Source: Dasypus novemcinctus
Lineage: Eukaryota > Chordata > Mammalia > Cingulata > Dasypodidae
Assembly (NCBI RefSeq): GCF_030445035.2
Contig: NC_080698.1
Location: 3,479,501 to 3,543,500, forward strand
Direction of reading: 5' to 3'
DNA length: 64,000 bases
Both the position numbers and the translations under genes were made by a program. Positions 33,420 through 44,000 of the stretch are shown piece after piece. Under the pieces are notes generated by a model. That model was given only the letters and a program-made list of their open reading frames with translations, was not told where the DNA came from and did not search any database. How positions within the stretch are numbered: the stretch's first letter is position 1; every line of letters begins with the position of its first letter.

Positions 33420-33785
33420 GGCATTGAGCCAGTGCGCCCCTGAGGACATGCAAATTGACACTGCAAGTGATACCCCTTCCCACCCATTAGGGTGGCTGAA
33501 ACAAAAAGCCAGATAGTAACGAGCACCGGCAAGGATGGGCAGGATCATGACCTCCACACGCTGCTGGTGGGAAGGCAAAATGGAACAGCCGCTTTGGAAA
33601 GCAGGCGGGCAGTTCCTCGAAATGCTCAGCAGGAGTTAGCATAGACTGAGCAATTCTACACCAGGTATCTACCCAAGAAAAGTGGAAATGTGTGTTCACA
33701 CAGAAGCTCGTACACCAGTGTTCATAAAGACATTCATAATCACTAAAAAGTGGAAACCATCCAAATGGCCATCGGCCAACGTTGG
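33420..33785 (+). mobile_element. L1 ORF2 3' fragment, old
   Basis: 'acccattagggtggctgaaa' followed by 'gagcaccggcaaggatggg' and 'ctgctggtgggaaggcaaaa', 'caggtatctacccaagaaaa' and 'gtggaaaccatccaaatgg' is the sense-strand L1 3' region just upstream of the ORF2 end, strongly diverged. Confidence 0.85.
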
Positions 33786-34517
33786 TGGCTGCGGTTCCTG
33801 GCAGGTGACAGGGCAGGTGCACCTGCCCTTTGGGACCCTGACACAGAACAGCCACCGCCCCGTGGCCGGGGAGACGGAGCGGAGGACTGGGAGAAGGTGG
33901 TGGGCTGGGGACTCCCAGGAGACCCTCATGCCCTTGCAGGACATTGGCTAGATCAGCGGCACTTCCCCAGGCCATCCGGTGCTCCCGAGCCCCAAGAAAG
34001 TGAACCCCAAGCCCCTGGCAGGGGAAGGAAGGGGGGAGCGGCAGGGGTGGGAGCGGCAGGGGTGGGAGCTGCAGGGGTGGGAGCACTGGGGGCGGGACAC
34101 GAGACGCCGAATGCGCTTGGTGTGGACCTGCCAAGCCGGCCTGGGGCTGCCAGGACAGGGGCGTCAGGGCGTGCGAGCCCCAGGTAGCTGGAGAGTTGAA
34201 GACCTTGTCACGTGGGAGCCCGCCCTGCCGGGAAGAGGAAGGTTCCCAGCGCAGAGGCAGGGAGAGCAGACGCAGCAGAGGGGTGGGCACAGGGGCCCCT
34301 GCACCCACAGGCCAGGCAGGCCTGGGGGGTGGAGACCCAGCTGGGAGCAGGCCCGGGGAGAGGGTCTGCGGGGCTCGCAGTGAAAATACAGCAGCTGGCC
34401 TTACTGCTACTAAAGAAGGAGTCACTGTCTGAAACCCCAGTCGGACCGAGGGCCCTGCCTTTTCACTTGTAAATCTGTGGGTCCCACCGCGCCTCACTTC
34501 CTGGGAGGGTGGTTAAA
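33786..34517. other. GC-rich sequence with short tandem repeat
   Basis: No gene recognised. Contains the 15-bp repeat listed separately. Confidence 0.35.
34038..34090. repeat. 15-bp tandem repeat (GCAGGGGTGGGAGCG)n
   Basis: About 3.5 copies with minor changes, G-rich on the + strand. Confidence 0.85.
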
Positions 34518-34532
34518 AAGTCTCCTGGCCAG

Positions 34533-34901
34533 GGAAACGGACTTGGCCCAGTGGTTAGGGCGTCCGTCTACCACATGGGAGGTCCGCGGTTCAAACCCCG
34601 GGCCTCCTTGACCCGTGTGGAGCTGGCCCACGCACAGTGCTGATGCGCGCAAGGAGTGCCCTGCCACGCAGGGGTGTCCCCCGCGTAGGGGAGCCCCACG
34701 CGCAAGGAGCGCACCCCGTAAGGAGAGCCACCCAGCGCGAAAGAAAGTGCAGCCTGCCCAGGAATGGCGCCGCACACACTTCCCGTGCCGCTGACGACAA
34801 CAGAAGCGGACAAAGAAACAAGACGCAGCAAATAGACACAGAAAACAGACAACCGGGGGAGGGGGGGAATTAAATAAAATAAATAAGTCTTTAAAAAAAA
34901 C
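34533..34901 (+). mobile_element. DAS-type SINE, short class
   Basis: Complete head 'ggaaacggacttggcccagt', B-box 'ggttcaaaccccggg', body without the long-class block, tail (AAAT)n-AAGTCTTTAAAAAAAA. Perfect 15-bp target duplication 'aagtctcctggccag' at 34518-34532 and 34902-34916. Confidence 0.97.
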
Positions 34902-35082
34902 AAGTCTCCTGGCCAGAGAGCAGGAAGGGCGGCAGGCACCCCCGGGGCTCCCCGCCCCGAGACCCGCTGCTCTGCCTGCAGGAGAAGCCCGAGGCGCCTC
35001 TGGGGGGACAGGCCCCACCTCCAGGCGCGTTCCGGGAGGCCCGTGGGCGGCAGTGCGGACCGCTGGTGTCACCGGACCGGAG

Positions 35083-35119
35083 TTCACACACACACACGCA
35101 CACACACGCGCACGCACTC
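35083..35119. repeat. (CA)n microsatellite with CG interruptions
   Basis: An imperfect CA dinucleotide run interrupted by CGCA units. Confidence 0.9.
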
Positions 35120-35149
35120 CCCTTGCTACGCGCAGGACCTGTTTGCAGA

Positions 35150-35395
35150 GCTTCATGCCTGATGCTTTCTAAGCACATTGTGCTTTCCTTTGTCAGCTCT
35201 TCTAATACTTGCAACAACCCACGAGGCAGGTATTTTTAATCTCCATTTTCCTGATGAAGGTACAGAGACAAAGAAGTCAGGTAAGCTTCCCGGGGGCACC
35301 CAGCTGGCAGCTGGCAGAGCGGGGAAGTGAGCCCCGCCCCCTGGCAGGCTCCAGGATCTGCACCCCACCTCCTCACTCCACAAGCCTTGCCACCC
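35150..35395 (-). mobile_element. MIR SINE
   Basis: Antisense MIR with 'aatctccattttcctgatga' and 'aggtacagagacaaagaagt', then a degenerate core 'gggggcacccagctggcagc', then 'tggcagagcggggaagtgag'. Near full length. Confidence 0.8.
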
Positions 35396-35485
35396 AGAGC
35401 AGGTGACACTGCAGGCAGGAGGAAACCCGATCAGCGGCTGGAAAACACCAGTTTATTTTATCAGGCTTTTAAAAAGAACATTCAG

Positions 35486-35894
35486 GGAAGCAGACGTGGC
35501 TCAACTGATAGAGCGTGCGCCTACCATGTAGGAGGTCCGGGGTTCAAACCCAGGGCCTCCTGACCTGTGTGCTGAGCTGGCCCACACGCGGTGCTGATGC
35601 GCGCAAGGAGTGCCATGCCACGCAGGGGATGTTCCCCGCATAGGGGAGCCCCTGCACAAGGAGTGCGCCCCGTAAGGAGAGCCACCCTGTGCAAAAAAAA
35701 GCACAGCCTGCCCAGGAGTGGCACCACACACATGGAGAGCTAATGCAGCAAGATGACGCAACAAAAAGAGACACAGATTTCCAGTACCATTGAGAATGCA
35801 AGCGAACACAGAAGAACACACAACGAATGGACACAAGAGAACAGCAGACAATGGGGGGGGATGGGAAGAGAAATTAAAAAAATAAATATTTTAA

Positions 35895-35925
<31 letters not shown>

Positions 35926-35928
35926 ATG
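35486..35928 (+). mobile_element. DAS-type SINE, long class, diverged
   Basis: Head 'ggaagcagacgtggctcaac' with 'tgatagagcgtgcgcc', B-box 'ggttcaaacccaggg', and a long (AAAT)n tail at about 35880-35928. Target duplication 'aaaagaacattcag' at 35472-35485 and 'aaaagaacgttcag' at 35929-35942. Its head uses CTCAACTGATAGAGCG rather than GCCCAGTGGTTAGGGCG, marking a subfamily shared with 3434, 4510, 26075 and 62132. Confidence 0.95.
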
Positions 35929-35942
35929 AAAAGAACGTTCAG

Positions 35943-36639
35943 AGGTGGCCAGGACAGGAGTGTCAGCTCCACAAAGCTCCTTCCAGACTTTCCTCTGCCC
36001 TCACTGGGTGACTTTCAAACTTGTGCTCCAAGAGGGCTGCTGGAGCCTCGGCCATCGCATCTGCATTCCAAGCAGCAGGAAGGAGGAAGTGGAGGCGGGG
36101 AGGGGGGCTCTTCCGTGAAGTCACGGATCCTACCTTTCACACAGGTGCTCTCATCTTGCTGCAGGAGAGGCTTGGCAGGTAAGCTCTTGGCGGGAGGGCA
36201 GCCTTCCCAGCCACAGCCAGGAAGACAAGGAGGACGTGGCTATGGAGAAGGAACGGCCGCCTCTGCCCCGGGGCTGGTGGGCTCTCGGAGCCCCGGGAAC
36301 TACGGCCTCAAGCAGGTTCCCTGCCGCCCAGAGCCCTCCCAGCCTCCCCGGGGACGGAGCCTGCCGAGGAGCAAGCGGGCCTCGAGGCACCCGCAGAGAG
36401 CGAGGGTCCCGAGGCTGGTTTAGAAAAGGCGGGCAGCCGCATCCGGTGCATCGCCAGGGCTAGTGCTGCGTCTTCTAGAACCTCGTATAGGCGAACCCCT
36501 GAGCGTGCACTCCTGCCCGCCTGCATCCTCTCACCAGCGCCGTGTCTCGGCTCATCCCACTGTGTGCCTCAGGAGCCCGCTTCTTCCCGGGCCTGTCAAC
36601 AGCCACCTGACCTTGCCGCCACTGGTCGGACCACTCGCC
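35943..36639. other. Unassigned unique sequence
   Basis: No gene or repeat recognised. Confidence 0.35.
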
Positions 36640-36850
36640 TCTCGGCACACATCTGCTCTGTTTCCAGTTTTGAGCTATTGTGAGTCAAGCTCTTGTGCCT
36701 CTTCATATACCAGACTTTGGTGGACATGGCTTTTCGATGCTCTTGGTTCAATACCTCGGAGCGAAATTGCTGAATTATAGGATGGACGACATTTAACTTC
36801 TCATGAAACCTTCAGACAATTCTCCACCATCTTTGCAGCATTTTGCAGGT
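36640..36850 (-). mobile_element. L1 3'-region fragment, antisense
   Basis: 'gttttgagctattgtgagtc', 'ttggttcaatacctcggagc' and 'gaaattgctgaattatagg', then 'acaattctccaccatctttg', match the antisense L1 3' region. Confidence 0.8.
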
Positions 36851-37569
36851 ACACCAGCAATCACGAGAGAGCCGACGTGCCACATGACAAGGTGCAGGGA
36901 GGAGCCCCGGGGGGCTCACTGTCCTCTCTGGGCCCCGAGCGCCAGGCAAGACCACCGGGGGCCGCCCCAGCCTGGGGGCGGTGGAGGGAGTCCTTCTGCC
37001 AGGCTAGCACGGGGGCGGTGGGCTGAGGCACGGCGGGGCAGGGGCCCCGAGAGGCGGGGCCAGGCGTGCCCGGGGCCGTGGCGACCGCAAGCCGGGGCGG
37101 GGGCGGGGGTCTCCTGCCCTCCATCCTGCAGCAGGGGCGGTCAGCACTGCAGGGCCCGATGCAGGTGTGGGAAGGGGCCGGGAGGCGAGTTAGACACGGG
37201 GATGAGCCCCGGGGGGACATGACCCCGAGGGTGGCAGCTCGCTCTCCCCGCCGCCGCCGGGGGGCCGGCTGCGCCCCCTCTCGTCCTCGTGGGAGTGGCC
37301 GTCACGGTGGCGGACGCTGTCCCTCTCCGGGTGGTGGAGAAAGCCGCTGGCCTCCTGCAGAGGAGGCTCTCGGCAGGACCTTGGGGCCACAGGAAAGCTG
37401 GCAGAACTGGGGTGCCCGAGAGAGAGGTCACCAGGCGTCCCTCTGTACTGATTGGCCATCTTCCGTTTGTTCTCTACTCCGAGCTCAGGGAATAAATTGT
37501 GCCGCCCTGAGTGACGTGGACAGCAGCCGGCAGCGGGCGGCCCTGGGGGACAGCCCGCCTCAGGGCTCA
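36851..37569. other. GC/CpG-rich unique sequence
   Basis: G-rich blocks around 37010-37110. No exon recognised. Confidence 0.35.
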
Positions 37570-37700
37570 CCGTCCTCTGCCTCCTACTAGCTGTGTGGCT
37601 TCGGCAAGTTACTGAACCTCTCGGTGCCCCCTCTTCCTCGCCTGGAAAGTGAGGTGCTAACAGGACATGCTTCCCAGGTTTTCCTGAGGAGCAAGGAGAG
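37570..37700 (+). mobile_element. MIR SINE fragment
   Basis: 'ctactagctgtgtggcttcg' and 'gcaagttactgaacctctcg', then 'cgcctggaaagtgaggtgct', are the MIR core and downstream region in the sense direction. Confidence 0.85.
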
Positions 37701-37779
37701 GAACCGCTGGGCAGATCTAACGGCGCAGGCCTGAGAAAAGTGCTGCTGGAGGTCAGGGCAGGGCTGCCACGTGCCTCCG

Positions 37780-38560
37780 CGGCTCATCGGCGGTGACCGT
37801 GACATTGGACGGGGAGGGACACCGAGGCACAAACCCAGCACCTCGCCCTAGGCCTGGGGCCGCTAAGCGCAGGGCAGGCGTCCCAGCTCGGCGGGTGGCT
37901 CCCAGGCTGGGACCCCCGTCCTTCCCCCGCTCCTTCCACTTCAACGGCCAGTCAAGCCCCCGGGGGCCCAGGAGCGTGGCGCCACTGCCCCCTGGTGGCG
38001 GCGCTGTCACACGGCAGGTGTCTCAGGCCCTCCTGGCGCAACCGGCCAGTGGGTTCCAGAAGGTTCCCAAAGGCTCTCTGGACGCAGTGCCCTTGGAGGG
38101 CGTAACCCCCCCCCCACGCAGCGGTCCTGCGGGGACACGCCGCACGCAGCGGGCCGCACCGCCGGTTCCTGCGTGGGGGACGCCGGGCCGCCCGGCGCCG
38201 CGGAGCCGTGACGGGGAGGTGGGAGCGTGGGCTCCCCAGGAGGCGGGCGTGGGTGGGCGCCGGAATGAGACCCCCTGTAACGCACCCCGCAGGCCGGGCC
38301 CCCCGGGGCCGCCGCCGCGCTGCGCGGCTGGTGCCTTAGGTTGCTCCCCTCAACCCTGGTTTCTGAAGGTCCTGCCCCCCTCCCGCGCGGGGCCGCGCCT
38401 CCCCCAAGGGTGGCCTCACGCCCGTTCCGCAGGCGGCACCCCCGGGGATTCCAGAAGGAAGGTCCCACGGTCCCTGCTGCGCCGGACCCGGGGTGCAGCC
38501 GTCTTCGTGACGGCGGCCTCCAGACCCCAGTGGATTTGTCGGCGGGGGGGGGGGGGGAGC
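37780..38560. promoter_or_regulatory. CpG-rich segment (candidate CpG island)
   Basis: CpG dinucleotides are dense, especially at 37795-37900 and 38090-38330, in contrast with the depleted CpG of neighbouring repeats. No first exon or TATA signal could be tied to it. A 441-codon frame (37793-39118) crosses it but has no recognisable domain and is probably compositional. Ends in a 14-base G run at 38544-38557. Confidence 0.5.
37985..37998 (-). promoter_or_regulatory. Candidate CTCF binding site (core motif)
   Basis: The minus strand reads CCACCAGGGGGCAG, an exact match to the well-established CTCF core consensus. It lies inside the CpG-rich segment and is not part of any recognised repeat. 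Binding cannot be inferred from sequence alone. Confidence 0.65.
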
Positions 38561-39359
38561 TCCAGGAGCAGAGCGCTCCCACCCTCAAAAACAGAATTGG
38601 TAGACGAGCCTGTGGGCTCAGGGGTCTGGGGGCTCCGGTCAAGGGAGAGAGGCGGCCCCAGCCCTGACCTGTCGAGCGGGGGGTGCCCTGCAGCTCCCTT
38701 CGTTAAGGGGGTGCTACCGCTCCAAGCCCCCTTCCCGGGCGGGTCACCGCTGCCCCCGGACTTACATCCCCCAGGCCCCCGTGCCACTCTGGGTCAGGGG
38801 GTCCCGGGTCCTCCAAAGGCCCCTGCGCCCCCTGGGCCAGGCAGGCCCGTGCTCTGCCCACCCCTCCCCTGTCCTGCCCTCCTCTCTCCTTTCCAGGCTT
38901 CACCCCAACAAGTCGCCCAGATCCCACCGTGGCTCCGCTTCCAGGAACCCCCGAGGCAGCCGGGCTCCACGCAGGTCTGTGGGGAGGGGGAAAGGAAGCA
39001 ACGACGCAGGGGTGGGGTGGGGTGGGGGCGGAAGCGAGGACAGACCAAGCGCCCTAGGCCGTCCCGAGGGGCTGCCCCGTCCTGCTTTAGGCCCCGTGGA
39101 CACCCTGGGACCCTGTGATAAATCCCCACCCCTCGAGCCAGCAAACCTGTCTCAGTTTCCATGGCTTGAGCAAATTCAGCCTTGGCAGGTAGGGGTCCTG
39201 CCCCCCAGGCCCCCACTCGTCCCAGCTGCCTGACGGCTTATAGTCCCCCACCTGAACACAACCCCAGGGTCTCCCCTCTAACATGCGCCCCGACACCCCC
39301 TCCCCAAGCCCTGCAGTGAGCCCATCACGGCCGAGCCGCGCTGACACGGCCCTGCGAGG
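38561..39359. other. GC-rich unique sequence
   Basis: No gene or repeat recognised. Confidence 0.35.
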
Positions 39360-39894
39360 CTTGGTTTACAATCTTAGGAGTCCTTCGAGTTTCTGCAGAA
39401 AATGCGCTCGGCCAATGGAACCGAAAGTCCTGTGCTTCAGCGGAAAACCGTGCGTTGTTTGGATTGCCTAACTCTGATCTAATTCTACACCAGCCCTTGG
39501 AGCGATGAGCAGCCCCGTAAATCGTAGGTAGTTGATGGTAATGCAAAAATACTTCTTGTCCAGAGACATGTAAATACATTTTGTGCAGGGACGGGACAAG
39601 TTTCCCCCAGGGAAGTTAGTTTTGCATCTATTTGAATGTTCATTTCAATATTCTCTTCTTTGGATTCCACTTTGAACTGGCTGTAACATTTTTACTAGCT
39701 TTTCCACTAATGAGCTAAACAGAATCTGTACCGTGTTCATATTTATAGCCGTATAAAAGTCATGACTTCACCAGTTTCTGAAAATTATCCTTGAACCATC
39801 ATGGGGGGTTTCTGGTTTTAATTCTCCTACCGGCTGCTGTGAGCTGGACACGGAGCTACGGGTTGACAGCCACGGCCTCCTGCGCAGGGGAGGT
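39360..39894. other. Non-repetitive AT-richer segment
   Basis: Abrupt change to moderate AT content. It matches no repeat family I recognise and has no long frame. Candidate conserved noncoding sequence by appearance only. Confidence 0.3.
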
Positions 39895-39985
39895 CACCAG
39901 TTTTGTTCACCACTGTACTTCCTGACCCCTACAAGAGACACTGGCATACAGCAAGTGCTCAAAAAAGTATTTGTAACGAAACGAA
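39895..39985 (+). mobile_element. L2 LINE 3' end fragment
   Basis: 'ttcaccactgtacttcctga' and 'ggcatacagcaagtgctcaa', then 'aaaagtatttgtaacgaa', follow the L2 terminal sequence. Confidence 0.65.
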
Positions 39986-40377
39986 CAAATCTTCTTGCAA
40001 TGCTAGGCAAGGCGGCTGTGGCTGTGAAGAAGCTGGGGCACGTGGCTGGCAGGTGGCAGTGAGAAGGTGAACCTTTGGGTCCGTCACCAAAACCGAGACA
40101 AAAGAAAAATTCCACCTAATTTCCTTTTACGGAAGTACAGAAACTGTTCCGAGAGGGACTCCCACATACTGGCCCTCACTGCCCTAATTGTGCCCCGTCA
40201 TTTCTGAACCCGCACCCGGCAAGGGGAATGAGATAAAGCCGAGGGCATCAGGCCTGCTCCGACTTGGTGGAGGGGCCAGACCCCCGGGAAGGGCTGAACG
40301 AGAAGGCAAGGTCACCGCCAGCAGCGTCCCTGCCCGGCCCCTGTGTTCCCCAGGGCAGAATTCATTTTTGTCTCATT
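39986..40377. other. Unassigned sequence
   Basis: Nothing recognised. Confidence 0.3.
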
Positions 40378-40865
40378 AAATTTTTTATTTTGTCATTTTA
40401 AATCAATACATAATTTCCATAAATAAAATGCATTTAAGTGTATGACTCAGTAAGTTTTGCTATACATATACACCCATGTAACCACCACCCCAACAGATCT
40501 TCATATCACCCCAGAAAGAGCCCCTGCAACTTTCCAGCCAACACCCCTGCACCCCTCCTGACCCACCAAGAGGCTGTCGTTCTGACCTCCATCCCCAAAG
40601 ACCACTTCTGCCTGTTCTAGAACCTCACATACTGACATCATACAGTATGTATGTGCTCTTATGTCTGAATTCATTTGCTTAACGTGCTATTTGGGGGATT
40701 CGTCCACGTTTTTCACGTCTCAGTAGACTGTTCTCTTTTATTGCTCAGTAGGATTCCACTGTTTAAAGATATACCCCAGTGTGTTTATTCTCCTGTTATA
40801 AACATTTGGGTTGTTCCCAGTTTGGGGTTTTTATAGAAAGAGGCTAAGAATATTCATACACAAGC
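40378..40865 (-). mobile_element. L1 3'-region fragment, antisense
   Basis: 'tgactcagtaagttttgct' and 'tgtaaccaccaccccaacag', then 'tgtctgaattcatttgctta' and 'aacatttgggttgttcccag', match the antisense 3' region of an old mammalian L1. Confidence 0.8.
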
Positions 40866-41316
40866 CTTTTCAGAATGTGGTTTTAAATTGGCTTCATTGC
40901 TTAAGGAGCACGGACCATGGATGAGGTTAGTCATCTGGTCCCCCCACGATGGCCGCTGTCCCCGAGACACACGCGACTGGGCTTCTGCACGTTGACCGCC
41001 CGTGTTGGTCACGGTCCTGGCGCCTCCTCCGAGGCTCGCAGGCTGAGGTCTGTCCTTGTTTATGTTCTCAGACACAACAGCACTACCCTGGCTTTACGTT
41101 CAGCGCCCGGACACGAACGGAGAGGGCTCAACTCCTTTCCTTGAGGGGGGGTTACAAAACCCCAGCCCCTACCTTCCGGGGAGGACCACCAAGCTTCCGC
41201 ATCAGCGCGCCACCGTGCACACAGGTTCTAAGATGGGGAGGTTTTTTTTCTTCTTTAAGTTCAGTTGCATGTTTTTAAATGCTTGGTATCATCTAGAGAA
41301 GCCTCTGTTTGCTCAG
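40866..41316. other. Unassigned sequence
   Basis: Nothing recognised. Confidence 0.3.
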
Positions 41317-41460
41317 TCATTCATTCATTAAATATTTATAAACCACTTACTTTGTCCAGACATTGGGAATATAGCGATAAACAAAAACCCACAAAATCCC
41401 CCAAACTGCTGTATGGCTCATGTTCTACTAGGGAGAAAGATGGTAGAAAGTAGTATATTA
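41317..41460 (+). mobile_element. Ancient L2/MIR-class repeat fragment
   Basis: 'cattcattcattaaatattt' with 'ataaaccacttactttgtcc', then 'agacattgggaatatagcga' and 'gttctactagggagaaaga', follow the same mammalian repeat seen at 6460 and 55590. Confidence 0.6.
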
Positions 41461-41559
41461 GACACTGAGACACAGAGGGAAAAAGGAAAAGAGAGCATGG
41501 GGAGATTGGGAGAGTTGATGGGGAGTGTCATAATGTAATAACCAAAATGCCCACGATAC

Positions 41560-42600
41560 TATTGTAAACCAGTTACACTGAGAACCAAGAAAATAACAAT
41601 ACAAATAAGAAAAGACAACCGACAGATGTCAACACTGAGACAAATCAGATATTGGAATTATCTGACAAAGATTTTTAAAGGAGTCCTCATAAGAAAAAGT
41701 AAAAGCCTGTAAAGAAATATGAGTTGTTTTTTTAAATGAACATAAATTATAGAACTGAAGACTACAATAATGAAAACAAACTCACTAAATGCGCTCAGCA
41801 GTAGGGATGAAAGAAGATAGAATCATTGAACATGAGGACAAATCAGTAGAATTTACCTGATCTTAACAACAGAAAGGAAAAAAAAAGAGTCTCAGGAAAC
41901 TGTTGGACAATAACAAATGACCTTACATTCATATCACTGGAGCCCCAGAAGGAGGGAAAAGAAAGAATGCATCTGAAAAAGTATCTGAATAAATAATGGC
42001 TAGAAATTTCCTAAATTTAGCAAAAGACATAAATACTGACAGATCCAACAAACGTAGCAAACCACAACCAAGATAAACCCAAAGGAATCTATGCCAAGAC
42101 ACATCAAAATTAAACTTCTGAAAGCTAAAGTCAAAGAAAAACATCTTGAAAGCTGCCAGAGAGAAACAATGCAGGACTTCCAGGTGAACTTTAATTCAAA
42201 GGACAGCAGATTTCTTATCTCAAGCCATGGGTGCAGGGAGGACATGGCACAACATTTTTCAAGTATTGAAAGAGATCAGCCGGCACTCTATCAGAATTAT
42301 CCTGAAACAACCACTAAGAAAACTATAGAAAACAATATACTCAAAATCACTATACTTAGATGGAATCCTAAAAAATGTTCAAATAATACCCAAGAAGGTT
42401 AAGAAAAGAGAAACAGATGAGTGAGAAAAAGGAAACAACAGCCTATTATAAAACGGCAAATCACCAATTAATGAAAGTATGTACAACAGTAAAAAGACAT
42501 ATTGTCAGAGTGGATTTTTAAAAAATGATCCAACAATATGCTGTCTACAAGAAAATCACTTGAAACACAAAGACACAGGTAGGTTGACAGTATAAGGGTG
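41560..42600 (+). mobile_element. L1 5'/ORF1-region sequence, decayed
   Basis: 'cagatattggaattatctga' and 'caaagatttttaaaggagtc', then 'catatcactggagccccaga', 'gacacatcaaaattaaactt' and 'aaagctgccagagagaaaca', run in the order of the ORF1 and flanking region of old mammalian L1s. Interrupted frames (103 codons at best) and no continuation into reverse transcriptase show it is a dead fragment. Confidence 0.75.
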
Positions 42601-42619
42601 GGAAGAGATCTGCAGGGCA

Positions 42620-42891
42620 GGCCAGCGGGCTGGAAATTCTGGTTAGTGTGAAGTTGCTGTCTCGAGGCAATATCTTTTTTCTGGAATCCTTACTTCTTTG
42701 CTCTCAAGTCTTCAAACTGACTGGATAAAACCCATCCACTTAGGGAAGGTAATCTCCTTTACTTAAAGTCAACCAATTATAGGTGCTAATCACATACAAA
42801 ATATCTCCACAGTAACGTCTAAGCCACTGTTTGACCAAACAACTGGACCCCATGATCTAGCCAAGTCTGACACATAATATTAACCATCACA
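42620..42891 (-). mobile_element. ERVL (MLT2-like) LTR, antisense
   Basis: On the minus strand it begins 'tgtgatggttaatattatgt' and 'gtcagacttggctagatc', then 'ttgactttaagtaaaggaga' and 'ttaccttccctaagtggatg', the MLT2 order. The 3' part is missing or eroded before about 42620. Confidence 0.8.
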
Positions 42892-43081
42892 ATTTCTGAT
42901 AGGTAGGGCTGAGAAGAACTTGTTCCTGAGTGTCTGTTCGCCTTTGTCTCTACTCTGTGAAGCAGTAAGAAGTCACTCTAGAGGACATCTGGGCCTGAAC
43001 TTCTTTGCTCTTATGTTGCTTCTTTCCACAAAGGCTGCTTCAGTTCATCTTTGTCTACAAAACTGTCCCAATACAGTTGGG
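42892..43081. other. Spacer between two head-to-head LTRs
   Basis: 190 bp of unassigned sequence between the 5' ends of two oppositely oriented LTRs. Confidence 0.4.
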
Positions 43082-43498
43082 TGGTGGGTATGTTCATGTG
43101 TCAGCTCAGCTAGGTTGTGGCGTCTAGTTATTTGGTCAAGCAAGCATTAGTCTAAACAAACTTGTGGATTTAAATCATTAGTCAGTTGATCAAATCTATG
43201 ACTGATTACATCAACCATCAATAAAAGAGATTGCCTCCAGCAATGACAAAAGTCCTTCATCCAGTCAGCTGAGAAGTGATGGGGAGAACTGGTGGTTTGG
43301 GCAGTCAGAGGGAAGAATTTCTGTCTCTGTCCAGCTAGGCAGCTTCTCCTGAGGAATCTCTGAACCCTTCCCTGGCGCTCCCAGCCGGCAGCCTGCCCCA
43401 CAGAACTCCATGCGCCAAGCCCCACGGTCATGGGAGCGAAGACCTGTAACTCTCAGTTCTCTTTCTCTGGAGAAACCCAATTAATACACTGTCCTTTG
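43082..43498 (+). mobile_element. ERVL (MLT2-like) solo LTR
   Basis: 'tggtgggtatgttcatgtgt' with 'cagctcagctagg', 'cagttgatcaaatctatgac', 'ctcccagccggcagcctgcc', and the terminus 'tctttctctggagaaaccca' with 'attaataca'. About 417 bp. It shares its layout and the 'ctcctgagaaattc/cctgaggaatct' block with the LTR at 28284, so both are copies of one family. No internal viral sequence is attached. Confidence 0.85.
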
Positions 43499-43499
43499 G

Positions 43500-44000
43500 G
43501 GCAATTTCCCCCAACTCTAGGATCGAGTTCAGGATCACACCGCGCGTTTACTTGGTTGCCATGTCTATCTGGTCTCATCTAAGCTGGAAGTGTCTTCATC
43601 CTCTGTTGTTTATGACATTGACATTTTTAAAGAGAACTGGCCCATTGTTTTGTAGACTATTCCTCAGTTTGGGTTTGTCTGATTGCTTTCTCGTGATCAC
43701 ATAATATGTTTGGGGGGGGGGGAGTGGGGTATATGGGAACCTCTTATAAGTTTTAATGTAACATTTTGTGTGATCTATGTATCTTTAAAAAAAAGACAAT
43801 AAAAATTTGCTAAGAAATACATGTGTGTATTTCTGGCAGAAATTGTGTCCTCTGGGCGTCACATTGGGAAGCAAATGAAGTCAGTTTGTCATATTATAGG
43901 TGACGTTGACTTTGACCACTTGGATAAGGTGGTAGCTGCCAGATTTTTCCACTCTCAGGGTATTCTTTTCCCCTTTCTAATTTGTGCATTTCTTTCTGTG
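43500..44000 (-). mobile_element. L1 fragment, antisense, with a small insertion
   Basis: 'ttgacatttttaaagagaac' and 'cctcagtttgggtttgtctg' before 43705, then 'cattataggtgacgttgact' and 'gtggtagctgccagattttt' after 43820, belong to one old antisense L1 region. It is interrupted at about 43706-43810. Confidence 0.7.
43706..43810 (+). mobile_element. Short 5'-truncated xenarthran-type retroelement 3' end
   Basis: 'ggggtatatgggaacctct' then 'ttttaatgtaacattttgtg' and an A-rich tail. The reverse complement of the 3' end at 7838-7920 has the same order (tatatggggacctcata, then aatgtaacattt), so the two are related. Inserted in older L1 sequence. Confidence 0.65.

Noticed and set aside
37793..39118. 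441-codon open frame on the + strand
   Set aside because: Pro/Arg/Gly-rich composition with no recognisable domain. Overlapping antisense frames of over 200 codons cover the same DNA, and the CpG-rich sequence explains the lack of stops.
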